DNA of 64,000 bases, taken from Parvularcula lutaonensis. Lineage in GTDB: Bacteria; Pseudomonadota; Alphaproteobacteria; Caulobacterales; Parvularculaceae. The position numbers were made by a program, and so were the translations under genes. Shown here in pieces: positions 26,878 to 36,270 of this stretch. The stretch lies in NCBI RefSeq assembly GCF_014651915.1, contig NZ_BMXU01000002.1, positions 935,507 to 999,506 on the forward strand, in the 5' to 3' direction. A model generated the notes under the pieces. The model was not told the origin of the DNA and did not search any database. It saw only the letters and a list, made by a program, of their open reading frames with translations. Every line of letters starts with the position of its first letter. The stretch's first letter is position 1.

Positions 26878-27414
26878 CTAGCGCGGCGCCAGCACCATCA
26901 TCATTTGGCGGCCTTCGAGTTTTGGCATCGCCTCGACCTTGGTCACGTCCTCGAACTCTTCACGAACCCTGTTCAGAAGGTCCATACCGCGTTCCTGGTG
27001 CGCCATCTCACGGCCACGGAAGCGAAGGGTCACTTTGACCTTGTCGCCCTCCTCGAAGAACTTGCGCATGGCCCGTGTCTTCACCTCGTAGTCGTGCTTG
27101 TCGATGTTCGGGCGCATCTTGATCTCTTTGATCTCGACGACCTTTTGCTTCTTCTTGGCCTCGGCTTTCTTCTTCTGCTGCTGGTACTTGTGCTTGCCCC
27201 AGTCCATCAGCTTGCAAACCGGGACCTCGCCCTGATTCACTTCGACGAGGTCGAGACCTGCCGCAGCCGCCAGTTCCATGCCATCCTGCGGGGACATCGG
27301 ACCCCGTTTCTCACCGTCTTCGTCGATGACGAGGATCTTGGGTGCGCGGATGTTTTCGTTCATTCTCGGCCCCGTCTGCTTCGGCGGGGTCATGTTCATG
27401 GGTCGGCGTGCGAT
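26878..27414 (-). CDS. infC: Translation initiation factor IF-3
   Basis: 178 residues if translation begins at ATC 27414. IF-3 binds the 30S subunit and checks initiator tRNA and start-codon pairing. Both domains are evident: [19 protein letters not shown] at the N-terminus, [20 protein letters not shown], a Lys-rich linker, and the C-terminal [18 protein letters not shown] with [13 protein letters not shown] strong AAGGAG lies eight bases before ATC 27414, but 23 bases before the first ATG (27399). An unusual start codon is the known basis of infC autoregulation, so the ATC is preferred. Confidence 0.93.
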   Translation of the reverse strand: MARRPMNMTPPKQTGPRMNENIRAPKILVIDEDGEKRGPMSPQDGMELAAAAGLDLVEVNQGEVPVCKLMDWGKHKYQQQKKKAEAKKKQKVVEIKEIKMRPNIDKHDYEVKTRAMRKFFEEGDKVKVTLRFRGREMAHQERGMDLLNRVREEFEDVTKVEAMPKLEGRQMMMVLAPR

Positions 27415-27422
27415 GAGCTGGT

Positions 27423-27428
27423 CTCCTT
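27423..27428 (-). promoter_or_regulatory. Shine-Dalgarno that decides the infC start
   Basis: AAGGAG on the minus strand lies eight bases before ATC (27414-27412), the ideal spacing, whereas the nearest ATG is 15 bases further downstream. The site therefore argues for initiation at a rare ATC codon. Confidence 0.7.
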
Positions 27429-27522
27429 CTATAGCTTATTCACGGGCAGCATTCTGCCGCGCAAATAGATAAGGAAACCTGAGCCAGCGTTCAATCGAAA
27501 CCGCAAGCGCAATCACACAATG

Positions 27523-28542
27523 TCAGGCGAAAGCTCTTCCGCCTGTCGCTGACTGGCCACGGATCAGGCCCATATTGCGCAGGGTCATGATCGCGAGGTC
27601 CGAGGTGAGGTTTTTCATGTTGGAAGCCGTCAGCTTGACGACCTCGCGGCCGTAAAGGGCGTCGCTCTGCATGTCCTCGGACGCGGGCACGAGGACCACG
27701 CCCGGGGTGCCCGAAGCCGCGATCAGGTGCAGCTCTTCCGACGGCCCTGCGAGGAAGAACCGAGCATGCCTGGCGAGGACGGCGAGCTGCGCTGCGTCCG
27801 CCTTGCCCGTCAGGTCGATGGCGGCGCGGCCGGTGGCCCTGCTGAGTTCGGCGGCGTGCTGCATCACGTCATAGGCAAACGGGCCAAGATCCTGTCCGCC
27901 GACGATGACGGGCGTGATCCCCTCCCCGCCCATGGCGGCGGCGACTTCGCCATAATGCTCGGCCGGCCAGCGGTGCGCAGGGTTCGAAGCGGGAACGAAC
28001 AGCCCGAAGGGGCCCGAGATCCCGAACCAGCTCGGATCGAGATTGGCCGAAGCATTGGTGTCCTCACCCATCCAGCTCAGCCTCGGCAGCCGTTCTTCCA
28101 GCGGCAGGCCGCTGTCACGCAGCATCTTCCGCATTCCCGGACCCATCAGGGCCGAGTTGGCCAAGAGGCGCTTGTTCCTGTCGACGGGCTTTTTCGGGCC
28201 GACCCATGTCGGCGCTCGGAACCCGCGCATGGCGGCCCGCAGCTCCATCGATTCCTTTGTCCCATCGAGGTCATAGGCCATGCCGTAACCGACACGCTTG
28301 AGCTGCCGGGAAAATTCCTTGCGCTCCTGCGGGGCGAGATTCGGGCGGGTGGCAACGACGCGGTCGAAATAGGGCGCGGTCTTGGCCAGCCGTTGCAGCG
28401 CGGGTCCGGTGACAAGGTCGATCGTGGCATCCGGATGGGCTTCGCGGATCGCCTGGAAGATGGGCTCGGCCTCCACGAAGGAGCGCATGCCTTCACGTTT
28501 CACGACAAGAACGCGGGACGCGCCTCTAAGACCCCTTGCCAT
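27523..28542 (-). CDS. Glycosyltransferase family 9 (heptosyltransferase-like)
   Basis: 339 residues from ATG 28542, which has GGGAG about nine bases upstream; TTG 28566 and ATG 28551 are alternatives. The GT9 pattern is present: VLVVKREGMRSFVEAEPIFQ at the N-terminus, the Asp-rich AYDLDGTKES, PFGLFVPASNPAHRWPAEHY, and the C-terminal FFLAGPSEELHLIAASGTP. GT9 enzymes add heptose or other sugars to the lipopolysaccharide core from an ADP- or nucleotide-sugar. The gene overlaps the upstream GT4 gene by 17 nt, so the two probably act on the same glycan. Confidence 0.88.
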   Translation of the reverse strand: MARGLRGASRVLVVKREGMRSFVEAEPIFQAIREAHPDATIDLVTGPALQRLAKTAPYFDRVVATRPNLAPQERKEFSRQLKRVGYGMAYDLDGTKESMELRAAMRGFRAPTWVGPKKPVDRNKRLLANSALMGPGMRKMLRDSGLPLEERLPRLSWMGEDTNASANLDPSWFGISGPFGLFVPASNPAHRWPAEHYGEVAAAMGGEGITPVIVGGQDLGPFAYDVMQHAAELSRATGRAAIDLTGKADAAQLAVLARHARFFLAGPSEELHLIAASGTPGVVLVPASEDMQSDALYGREVVKLTASNMKNLTSDLAIMTLRNMGLIRGQSATGGRAFA

Positions 28543-29710
28543 TCGTTCCATCTCCCAGCCCACCAATAAGCTTCTGATAAACCGACAAAGTCGATGCGGT
28601 CATCGCCTCCGTCGTGAAGTTTTGGTGTGCATGCATCATGCCGCGCCTGCCCATCTCGGCGCGTTCCTCAGGGTTAAGATCGTGAAGACGTATCAGCGCC
28701 TTTGCAAGGGCTTCCGAGTCGCCGGGCGGCACCAAGATCCCTGTCTCGCCATCGCGCACGGTTTCGAGAGAACCGCCATGGGCTGTCGCTATGACCGGGC
28801 GACCAGCCGCCTGGGCTTCGACAGCGACCCGGCCGAAGGCTTCGGGCCTGGTGCTCGCTGAGAGCACAACGTCCGAGGCGAGCAGGAGAGCCGGAACGTC
28901 TTTGGTGGGACCGATGAGCTGGACGGACCCCGTCACCCCGCGCTGGTCGACCAGCTCGCGCAGCTCCTCCACATAGTCAGGCTTCTCGTCCATCCGGCCG
29001 ACCATCAGGAATGTGGCCCGGATATCAGGTCTTTGCTTCTTGAGGATCGCCGCAGCTTCGACCACCTCACGCTGGCCTTTCCAATCGGTGAAACGCCCCG
29101 GCAGGACGATGCGGAAACCGGGCCCGAAGAGGGTCTTGAACGTCTCGATCCTCTCTTCGGAGACGGCCTCCGGATCGAACCGGGACAGGTCCGCCCCGCG
29201 CGGGATGGTCACCATTTTCGCCCGGTCGAAATAAGGCTTGCCCTCATATTGCGCGGCGACAGCCTCCGCGGTGAACTGAGAGTTCGCGATGATGGCGTCG
29301 CTCCTGACCATCACGGAATTGTAGAGCTTCTTCAGCGCCGATTTCGCGCTGTATGCCCCATGGTAGGTCGTCACGAAGGGAATGCCGGTTCTTCGCGCAG
29401 CCTGCAGGCAGCTCCACGCCGGGGCGCGGCTGCGGGCATGGATCAGGCTGACCTTTTCCTTCGCGATCAACGCCGCGAGGTCCCGCGCGTTCTGGGCGAT
29501 CAGGAACGGGTTCTTACTTTCGACTGGCATCTCGACATGGGCCGAGCCGCCAGCCTCCAGCTCATCGACCATGCCTCCACCGCTCGACACCACGAGCGAG
29601 CGCCCACCGGCTTCGACGAAGGCACGGCCGACTTCGAGCGTCGTGCGCTCGGCGCCCCCGCCCTCGAGCTTCGGGATGACCTGAAGAAGCGTATGCTGAG
29701 AGAAATCCAA
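28526..29710 (-). CDS. Glycosyltransferase family 4
   Basis: 394 residues with the GT-B fold of family 4. The N-terminal half has QVIPKLEGGGAERTTLEVG, a common GT4 opening, and VSLIHARSRAPAW. The C-terminal nucleotide-sugar domain shows the LPGRFTDWKGQREVVEAAA segment and the EX7E-type motif in RPEAFGRVAVEAQAAG, then ILVPPGDSEALA. It transfers a sugar in lipopolysaccharide or capsule assembly on the cytoplasmic side of the membrane. The acceptor is unknown. It overlaps the downstream GT9 gene and is divergent from the hydrolase gene. Confidence 0.92.
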   Translation of the reverse strand: MDFSQHTLLQVIPKLEGGGAERTTLEVGRAFVEAGGRSLVVSSGGGMVDELEAGGSAHVEMPVESKNPFLIAQNARDLAALIAKEKVSLIHARSRAPAWSCLQAARRTGIPFVTTYHGAYSAKSALKKLYNSVMVRSDAIIANSQFTAEAVAAQYEGKPYFDRAKMVTIPRGADLSRFDPEAVSEERIETFKTLFGPGFRIVLPGRFTDWKGQREVVEAAAILKKQRPDIRATFLMVGRMDEKPDYVEELRELVDQRGVTGSVQLIGPTKDVPALLLASDVVLSASTRPEAFGRVAVEAQAAGRPVIATAHGGSLETVRDGETGILVPPGDSEALAKALIRLHDLNPEERAEMGRRGMMHAHQNFTTEAMTASTLSVYQKLIGGLGDGTNGKGS

Positions 29711-29758
29711 GCTGGCCCCGTTTACGTATGAGACAGACCGCGGCTACGGCACTGCGCT

Positions 29759-30505
29759 ATGGAAAACAACGACCCGCAATTCATCGAGGGCCCCAATGGC
29801 CGGATCGCCTACCGTTTGCAGGAAGGCAAAGGACCGACCGGGGTCTGGCTCGGCGGCTATGCCTCGGACATGCTTGGCACCAAGGCGCAGGCGCTGGCCG
29901 ATGCTGCCGCGAAGGACGGTCGCGCCTTCCTCCGCTTCGACTACACCGGCCATGGCGAGAGCGATGGGGCCTTTGAAGAAGGCACGATCTCCCGCTGGTT
30001 CGCCGATGCCGAAACTGCGATCACGCAGGCCGCACCGGGTCCCAAGGTGCTGGTCGGCTCTTCCATGGGCGCGTGGATCACGCTTCTCTATGCACTGCGG
30101 CATCCCGAGGAGCTGGCTGGCCTAGTCCTCATCGCGCCAGCGCCGGACTTCACCGAAAAACTCGTCTATCCGCGCTTTTCAAGCGAGCAGCGCACCACCC
30201 TTGAAGCCGATGGCGTCCTGCGCACCGGGACCAGCGGGCATCCCGCCGAGACCTATACCCGAGACCTCTTCGTCGATGGCAGGCAGAACCTCATCATGGG
30301 AGAGAGCATCAATCTGCCCTGCCCGGTCAGGATCCTTCACGGCCTCGCGGACGACGTCGTGCCAACCAGCCACGTCCTCGAACTGACGGACAGGATCGAG
30401 GCACCGTCCCTGACCACGACGCTCGTAAAAGGTGGCGATCACCGCCTCTCGACACCCGAGGACATCGACCGCCTTGTCGCCACGGTGCGGGAGCTCTCCC
30501 GGTGA
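29759..30505 (+). CDS. Alpha/beta hydrolase, ABHD10-like
   Basis: 248 residues. The nucleophile elbow is VLVGSSMGAWI (Ser about 103), the acid lies in LADDVVPTSHV and the His in KGGDHRLSTPED, giving a complete triad. The N-terminal DGRAFLRFDYTGHGES block is typical of the ABHD10/palmitoyl-thioesterase-like group in alphaproteobacteria. There is no signal peptide, so it is cytoplasmic. It probably cleaves an ester or thioester; the substrate is unknown. It stands 48 nt from the divergent glycosyltransferase gene. Confidence 0.85.
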   Translation: MENNDPQFIEGPNGRIAYRLQEGKGPTGVWLGGYASDMLGTKAQALADAAAKDGRAFLRFDYTGHGESDGAFEEGTISRWFADAETAITQAAPGPKVLVGSSMGAWITLLYALRHPEELAGLVLIAPAPDFTEKLVYPRFSSEQRTTLEADGVLRTGTSGHPAETYTRDLFVDGRQNLIMGESINLPCPVRILHGLADDVVPTSHVLELTDRIEAPSLTTTLVKGGDHRLSTPEDIDRLVATVRELSR

Positions 30506-30552
30506 AGGAACGCTCATTCGCTGTGAACCTCGCTGTGCTCTAGTTTCAGTCC

Positions 30553-32946
30553 ATGAGGTTGCCGGTTTCAGTTCCCCTCCAGCGCGCCTTCGCCGTTCTC
30601 GCATGGGAACGCGCGGTTCCCGCGTTCATGCCGCTGGTCATCGCGGCAGCCTTCATCTTCGCGCTCATCTGGACCGGTGCCTTCGCGCAGCTCCCGCTGG
30701 CCTGGCATCTGGCAGGCCTTGTGCTGTCGGGAGCCGTGCTCCTGTTCCTTGCGAGCTGGGGCAGCAGGCGCTTCCGCTTTCCCCGGCGGGCGGAGGCGCT
30801 GCGGCGCATCGAGGAGCGCAATGGCCTCAAGACAGGTATTCTCGATTCAGCATGGGCGACCAACTTCGCCTCTGCGCAGGATGACCCGCTCTGGATCGCC
30901 TCACGCGAGCGCCTGATCCAGGAGATCGGCGAACCGAAGGCGCCCCTCCCGAGGGTCAGCGCGGCACAGGTGGACCGCTTCGGCATCCGCTACTTCGCCC
31001 TCCTCGCCGTCTTCGCCGCACTTCTCCTGACGCGTGGCGAAACTGATGGACTGAAAGCCAGCCTTACGCCGCCTTTCCCGGTGCAGGCACCAGTGGTTGT
31101 CGATGCCTGGATCGAGCCTCCAGCGTATACGGAGCTGCCGTCGCGCATCCTGAAATTGACTGCAGAGCGAAGCGCGCTCGGTGCCGCTGCGGGCAGCCAG
31201 CTCCATATCCGTCTCCGCCGGGAAGACGGTCGCCCGGTTCGCGGCGTCATCACCTACACCACTGAAAGCGAAGGCCGTCGCCGGATCAGGCCATCGGGCG
31301 ATGACGGCAGCGCGGTGGTGGTGCCGCTCGATGCGCCGGGGGTTCTGGCGGTCGCAGCAGGCGGCGAGCAACGGCAACTCGATGTCTACGTCAGTGCGGA
31401 CACGGAGCCTTCGGTCCGGCTGGTGGGTGAGCCCGACACCTCCACGGGCGTGATCCGCATGGATGTCATCACCGAGGACGACTACCCCCTGGCCAGCGGT
31501 GAACTGGTCCTCTCGCTCCTGCCGGGCCAGAGCATCTCCCGTGACGCACCGATGCCTGAAGAGAAGGTCATCCAGAGCCCGGACCGGGTCAATCTCCCCT
31601 CCCTCGCTGGCCAGCCCGGCGAGCGGCAGGTCGAGGCGGGCACGGAGGAACATCCCTGGGCGGGTCTTCTGGTGAAGGCCGTCCTTCGCGTGACCGATGG
31701 CCTCGGCCAGACGGCAGAGAGCGAGCCCTTCGCCTTCACCATGCCCGAGCGCATGTTCTACAATCCGATGAGCAAGGCCGTCATCGAAGAGCGGCGCAAG
31801 CTGGCCATGGCACCGGGCAGCCTCAACAGGTCGGCCGAACTCTTCGGCGCGATGGTCATCGCCCCGGACCTCTTCGACGTCGATCCGTCCGAACACCTCA
31901 TGTTGAAGGCAACGGCCGAAGCCGTCAGCACTGCCAAGGTTCGCGATGTGCCCGACATCATCGAGTCCCTCTGGCCCCTCGCCCTCGAACTCGAGGATGA
32001 CGGCCTCGCCTATGCCCGTGCTCGCCTTGATGCGGCGGAAGAAGCGCTCCGCCAGGCCCTGCGCAACGGCGCGGACCAGAGCGAAATCGCCCAGCGAATC
32101 GCAGAGCTGCGCCAGGCGATGAATGATTACATCCGTGCACTGGCGGAAAGCGGTTTCGCCGAAGCCGAGCCCCAGGAGGGCGATACCGAGCTTGGCGAAG
32201 CCGATCTCGACGAAATCCTCCGCCGGATGGAGGAGCTCGCCGAGCAAGGCGCCAACGAGGAAGCCGAGAGCCTCCTCGCCCAGCTCGAAGCCCTCCTCCA
32301 GCAGCTCCAGCTCAGCCAGGGGAGCGGTGGCCAGGGCCAGCAGCAGGCCGAGGGGCAACAGGGCCAAGGCCAGGGCCAACCCTCGGGCGAAGGCGGCGAA
32401 AGCGGTCAGAGTCCGGGCGAAGGCGCCCTTTCGGGCACAGGTGACCTGATCCAGCAGCAGCGCGAGCTGGCCGACGAGACATTCTCGGCCCGCCGTGGCG
32501 ACCGCGGCGTCGGTGATCTTCCCGGGCAGCAGCGCAGCCTTGGAGATTCCCTCCGTGACCTGATGGAAGACCTGCCCGAAGGCACCGAGGGTGCGCGCGA
32601 AGGCTATGAGCGGGCCGAGGAAACGATGGAAAGGGCGGCGCGGGCGCTCGAGAACGGCAATCTCGGCATGGCGCAGTCGCTGCAGGAACGGGCCCTGCAA
32701 CAGCTCCGTGATGCGGGCACCGAACTGGCCGAGGCGATCGGCGAAGCGACCGATGAGCCGGGTGAAGGTTCCGATCCGCTGGGCCGTGCTTTCAGTGGCT
32801 CTGAAGGTCCTGACCCTGAAGATTTCGGCCTTTACGACCCCGAGCGCATCCGCGAACTCCTTGCCCAGATCAGGCGACGGCTCCGCGATCCCGACCTCGG
32901 AGAGGCCGAAAGGGAATATCTCGAAAGCCTTCTTGAGCGGTTCTAG
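30553..32946 (+). CDS. TIGR02302/DUF4175 family membrane protein
   Basis: 797 residues, characteristic of a family found almost only in alphaproteobacteria. Two N-terminal membrane helices (about 23-45 and 52-72) and a third near 140 precede a long exposed region with beta-rich domains. The C-terminal half is acidic and helical (about 450-600), then a Gln/Gly-rich low-complexity tract (about 590-625) with QGSGGQGQQQAEGQQGQGQG, then more charged helices. The function is unknown. Its 3' end shares the 4-bp CTAG with the convergent gene. Location next to ftsEX suggests an envelope role. Confidence 0.9.
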   Translation: MRLPVSVPLQRAFAVLAWERAVPAFMPLVIAAAFIFALIWTGAFAQLPLAWHLAGLVLSGAVLLFLASWGSRRFRFPRRAEALRRIEERNGLKTGILDSAWATNFASAQDDPLWIASRERLIQEIGEPKAPLPRVSAAQVDRFGIRYFALLAVFAALLLTRGETDGLKASLTPPFPVQAPVVVDAWIEPPAYTELPSRILKLTAERSALGAAAGSQLHIRLRREDGRPVRGVITYTTESEGRRRIRPSGDDGSAVVVPLDAPGVLAVAAGGEQRQLDVYVSADTEPSVRLVGEPDTSTGVIRMDVITEDDYPLASGELVLSLLPGQSISRDAPMPEEKVIQSPDRVNLPSLAGQPGERQVEAGTEEHPWAGLLVKAVLRVTDGLGQTAESEPFAFTMPERMFYNPMSKAVIEERRKLAMAPGSLNRSAELFGAMVIAPDLFDVDPSEHLMLKATAEAVSTAKVRDVPDIIESLWPLALELEDDGLAYARARLDAAEEALRQALRNGADQSEIAQRIAELRQAMNDYIRALAESGFAEAEPQEGDTELGEADLDEILRRMEELAEQGANEEAESLLAQLEALLQQLQLSQGSGGQGQQQAEGQQGQGQGQPSGEGGESGQSPGEGALSGTGDLIQQQRELADETFSARRGDRGVGDLPGQQRSLGDSLRDLMEDLPEGTEGAREGYERAEETMERAARALENGNLGMAQSLQERALQQLRDAGTELAEAIGEATDEPGEGSDPLGRAFSGSEGPDPEDFGLYDPERIRELLAQIRRRLRDPDLGEAEREYLESLLERF

Positions 32947-33653
32947 AGGCTGGGTTCCGCCGTCCAGGCCGGCGACACCAACGGCATCGGGCGCGGACGA
33001 GCCGCCTCCGTATCCGGCGGGAGCAGGCGAACGGTCTTCACCCCCTCCGGGATCACCACCCGCAGCGTGAACGGACGTTCGGCCTTCGGAGGAAGTGCCG
33101 CACCGCCAAGGCGGACGGGCTCCTCGATCGCGACGCGGGACCCTGCGAGCTGCAGCACCACTTCAGGCTCGACAAGCCTGTCGCCCTCATTGCGGACCAC
33201 GCCCGACAGCTCGATCGCAGGCCCCTCGCTCGACTGGACATAGCGTGTCTGCACGTCGGAGAAATCGAGCGCGGGCCTGTCCGGCGTCTCGACCGAGCCC
33301 GTGTTGAGGGTCTCGAAGGTGAGATAGGACAGGCTGAGCGCCATCGCCGCGACCGACCAACCAAGGAGCCAGCTGGCCAGCTTCTTCGGCAGCGCCAGCG
33401 AAGGCGCAGGGATCGACGGCAGCTTCGGCATCGACGGCACGGGCGGAAGCTTGAGTTTTTGAAGATCGGGCTTGCGGAGCCGTTTCTTCGCGCGCTGACC
33501 GGCACCGGGAAGGCTCGCCTCCTCCAGCATCGCCAGCAACTGATTCGCAGGGGAAGTGCCTGCGCCCGGACGTGCTTCGGGCTTTTTCCTCAGCCGGGGC
33601 TCCGGCAATTCGTGCCATTCCGGCTGTTCATCTCGCCATGCGGGAAGAGTCAT
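32943..33653 (-). CDS. DUF3426-like membrane protein beside ftsE
   Basis: 236 residues. A Pro/Lys-rich cytoplasmic N-terminus (about 1-90, with repeated LPPVP/LPSIPAP elements) leads into one membrane helix (about 93-112), followed by a C-terminal domain with the DUF3426 feel: IELSGVVRNEGDRLVEPEV and LPPKAERPFTLRVVIPEG. In many alphaproteobacteria the equivalent gene opposite ftsE starts with an MJ0042-type zinc finger; no Cys pairs are seen here, so that domain is missing or lost. It is divergent from ftsE by 35 nt. The function is unknown. Confidence 0.7.
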   Translation of the reverse strand: MTLPAWRDEQPEWHELPEPRLRKKPEARPGAGTSPANQLLAMLEEASLPGAGQRAKKRLRKPDLQKLKLPPVPSMPKLPSIPAPSLALPKKLASWLLGWSVAAMALSLSYLTFETLNTGSVETPDRPALDFSDVQTRYVQSSEGPAIELSGVVRNEGDRLVEPEVVLQLAGSRVAIEEPVRLGGAALPPKAERPFTLRVVIPEGVKTVRLLPPDTEAARPRPMPLVSPAWTAEPSL

Positions 33654-33688
33654 TGCACTTCACCTCCGAAAACGGGCAAACCCCGTCT

Positions 33689-34420
33689 ATGGTGACCGAT
33701 CAGAATTCCCAGGCCATTGTGACGTTCGAGGATGTCCACCTGACCTATGATGGGGTGCGCGAAGTTCTGCGCGGTACGGACTTTACGCTGCGCCCTGGTG
33801 ACTTCCGGTTCCTTACCGGGCCCTCGGGGGCCGGCAAGACGAGCCTGCTGAAGCTCATTTACGCGGCGCATCGTCCCACGACGGGCCGAGTCGAGGTTTT
33901 CGGCAACGATCTCCTGGACATGCCGTCCGAAGAAATGCCGAAACTCCGGCGCCGGATCGGCGTGGTGTTCCAGGAATTCCGCCTTCTCGATCATCTGACC
34001 GCCTTCGAGAACGTGGCCCTGCCAATGCGCGTGCTGGGCGTTAACCCTAATAGTTATCGGGATGACGTAATCGAACTGTTAAGCTGGGTCGGCCTTGCGC
34101 ACAGGATCGACGCGCCGCCCACGGTGCTGTCCGGCGGAGAGAAACAGCGGGTGGCTCTCGCCCGTGCGCTGGTCTCCAAGCCCGACCTCATCCTTGCCGA
34201 CGAACCCACGGGCAATGTCGACCCGGTGATGGGCGAGAAGATCATGCGCCTGCTGCTCGAGCTCAACCGTCTCGGCACGGCTATCATCGTCGCGACCCAC
34301 GACCTCGGCCTCGTCCGGGGCCTCAAGCAGAATATCCTCAGGCTGAAGGACGGGAAGGTCACCCTCCACGGTCCGATCCCCGACGAGACGCCAGCGAGAG
34401 AACCGGAGGGGGCGCAGTGA
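33689..34420 (+). CDS. ftsE: Cell division ATP-binding protein FtsE
   Basis: 243 residues from ATG 33689. It is the ABC ATPase of the FtsEX complex, which couples septal-ring signals to peptidoglycan hydrolases. Walker A is GPSGAGKTSL, the Q-loop VFQEFRLL, the signature LSGGEKQRVALARAL, Walker B LILADEPTGN and the switch His ATHDLGLV. The start codon is placed before the family N-terminus TFEDVHLTYDG. The stop overlaps the ftsX start by GTGA, so the two are translationally coupled. Confidence 0.96.
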   Translation: MVTDQNSQAIVTFEDVHLTYDGVREVLRGTDFTLRPGDFRFLTGPSGAGKTSLLKLIYAAHRPTTGRVEVFGNDLLDMPSEEMPKLRRRIGVVFQEFRLLDHLTAFENVALPMRVLGVNPNSYRDDVIELLSWVGLAHRIDAPPTVLSGGEKQRVALARALVSKPDLILADEPTGNVDPVMGEKIMRLLLELNRLGTAIIVATHDLGLVRGLKQNILRLKDGKVTLHGPIPDETPAREPEGAQ

Positions 34421-35334
34421 GCGACTACGAAGACAGCCTCGCCGACGTGAAAAGTGGCAACACGCCAATCATCCCCGAAAGCGGTGTCAGTGGCTTCTCC
34501 CTTGCCATCGTCATCGGGGTCCTCGCCTTTCTCGCAGGCATCGCCCTCACGGGCTTCTTCGCCGTCGATGCTGCGGTCAGCGGCTGGTCCGGGGAGCTGA
34601 CTGGAACGATCACGGTCCAGGTGCGCGGCATGACCCCCGAAGAGATCCGCATCGGCGCCGACGCTGCCGAGGAGATTCTCCGCTCGACCGAGGGTCTCAG
34701 CAATGTCACCCGCCTCCCCCAGGAAGAAGCCGAAGCCCTGCTCGAACCATGGCTAGGCATGGACAACCTGCCAGACGACCTTCCCCTGCCGGTCCTCATC
34801 ACCGCCGATGTGACGCCCGAGCTGCGCGCCGATCTCGGCTCTCTGCGCCAGACCCTCGTCGAGGCGGTGCCGAGTGCCAGTCTCAACGACCATGGTGCGT
34901 GGACGGACCAACTGGTCGCCGCCGCCAGCCGTATCCGCGGCCTCGCCTTCATGGCCTTCGTGCTGGTGATCCTTGCATCGTCCGCCGTCATCGTCTTCGC
35001 CGCGCGCGCTGGCCTCGCCGCGCACCGGAACATCGTCGAGGTCCTGCACCTCGTCGGCGCGACCGACAGCTTCATCGCCCAGCAGATTGGCAACCGCTAC
35101 CTGATGCTCGGCCTCGTCGGCGGAAGCGTGGGCGCGCTGGCAGCATGGCTCGCGACGAAGTTCCTCGCAGTGGTCACCGGTGACGCGGGCGGCTTCCTGC
35201 CCGCCTTTTCGATCGACGCCGGAACGGCGGTCTGGCTCCTCTCGATCCCCATCCTCCTCGGCGGCCTCTCGACCATCGCCGCAAGGGTCGCGGTCCTCCG
35301 TGCCCTGAGGGGTGAGGATCGGTACGTGGCGTAG
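34417..35334 (+). CDS. ftsX: Cell division protein FtsX
   Basis: 305 residues from a GTG overlapping the ftsE stop. It has the FtsX topology: a short cytoplasmic N-terminus, one helix (about 26-50), a periplasmic domain with TVQVRGMTPEEI, then three helices. The last part carries the permease motif AHRNIVEVLHLVGATDSFIAQQIG. It works with FtsE at the septum. No murein hydrolase gene is adjacent. Confidence 0.95.
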   Translation: MSDYEDSLADVKSGNTPIIPESGVSGFSLAIVIGVLAFLAGIALTGFFAVDAAVSGWSGELTGTITVQVRGMTPEEIRIGADAAEEILRSTEGLSNVTRLPQEEAEALLEPWLGMDNLPDDLPLPVLITADVTPELRADLGSLRQTLVEAVPSASLNDHGAWTDQLVAAASRIRGLAFMAFVLVILASSAVIVFAARAGLAAHRNIVEVLHLVGATDSFIAQQIGNRYLMLGLVGGSVGALAAWLATKFLAVVTGDAGGFLPAFSIDAGTAVWLLSIPILLGGLSTIAARVAVLRALRGEDRYVA

Positions 35335-35395
35335 GTAGCCTGAGGCGAATCAGTTTATCTTTCCACTCAGCCGAGTTCAGGAAGCATTCCATTCA

Positions 35396-35644
35396 ATGAC
35401 CGACGAAAGACTGCGAATGCTCCTTACCGGGTGCGCCATAGTTACGACATCGTTGATCGTTTGGCGTTTTTTCAAACCCGTCCAAGCTGTCAATTTCTAC
35501 CTCGGACCGGTCTCGAATAATTCAATTACCGTTGTTCCACGCCGAGCTGCAGACCCGACACGTGCAGACCGAGTCGCAAACTGGGCGAAGGCAATAAGCG
35601 AGATTGCAGCCGCCATGACTAGATTAGGTGCGCTAACCGGTTAG
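35396..35644 (+). CDS. Small hypothetical protein with N-terminal membrane segment
   Basis: 82 residues. One hydrophobic segment (about 8-24, [16 protein letters not shown]) could be an anchor or a lipoprotein signal, though the Cys lies too early for a standard lipobox. The rest is polar with no known domain. AGGAAG lies eleven bases before the ATG. Base composition is less GC-rich than the flanking genes. Its stop shares TTAG with the convergent msrA stop, a pattern repeated at other real convergent pairs here, which slightly favours it being a gene. No function can be given. Confidence 0.45.
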   Translation: MTDERLRMLLTGCAIVTTSLIVWRFFKPVQAVNFYLGPVSNNSITVVPRRAADPTRADRVANWAKAISEIAAAMTRLGALTG

Positions 35645-36159
35645 GCTGCAGCCCCATCCAGCGTCCAGTCCGGGCGGACGTAGTGGCAGGTGTACCCGTT
35701 CGGATATTTCTGCAGGTAGTCTTGGTGGAATTCTTCCGCCTCCCAAAACGTCTGCGCCGGCGCGACCTCCGTCACCACCCTGCCCGGCCATTTGCCCGAC
35801 GCCTCGACAGCGGCGATCACCTTCTCCGCTGTCTCTTTCTGCTCTTGATCCTGATACCAGATCGCCGAGCGGTACTGCGTGCCGATGTCATTGCCCTGGC
35901 GGTCCTTGGTCGTCGGGTCGTGGATCTGGAAGAACCACTGGAGCAGCTTCTCATAGCTCATCACCGACGGGTCGTAGACGATCTCGATCGCCTCGGCATG
36001 GCCGGTCTTGCCGGTCTTCACGTCGTTATAGGTCGGTTTGTCGAGCGTGCCGCCGGTGTAGCCGACACGCGTGCTGACGACGCCTGGCTGGTGGCGGATC
36101 AGCTCCTCCATGCCCCAGAAGCAGCCTCCGGCAAGGACAGCGGTCTTGGTCTCGGTCAT
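35641..36159 (-). CDS. msrA: Peptide-methionine (S)-S-oxide reductase MsrA
   Basis: 172 residues from ATG 36159, preceded by GGAGG. The catalytic GCFWGMEE motif is near the N-terminus (Cys 13). Other family blocks are [29 protein letters not shown], the [20 protein letters not shown] segment and [13 protein letters not shown]. It repairs S-methionine sulfoxide in oxidised proteins. No msrB is adjacent. Confidence 0.96.
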   Translation of the reverse strand: MTETKTAVLAGGCFWGMEELIRHQPGVVSTRVGYTGGTLDKPTYNDVKTGKTGHAEAIEIVYDPSVMSYEKLLQWFFQIHDPTTKDRQGNDIGTQYRSAIWYQDQEQKETAEKVIAAVEASGKWPGRVVTEVAPAQTFWEAEEFHQDYLQKYPNGYTCHYVRPDWTLDGAAA

Positions 36160-36270
36160 CTCTGAAGCCTCCAAAGCGGGTTGACGATGTAATCTTCCCA
36201 GCGGCAACCGCAATGCGACAAGCGAACGAATGCCATGGGAGATCGTTAACGTATCGGAAGTGGACCACCG

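Noticed and set aside
30901-32700. Long open frame opposite the DUF4175 gene
   Set aside because: It is an antisense by-product of high-GC codon bias; it has no domain, and the sense gene is clear.
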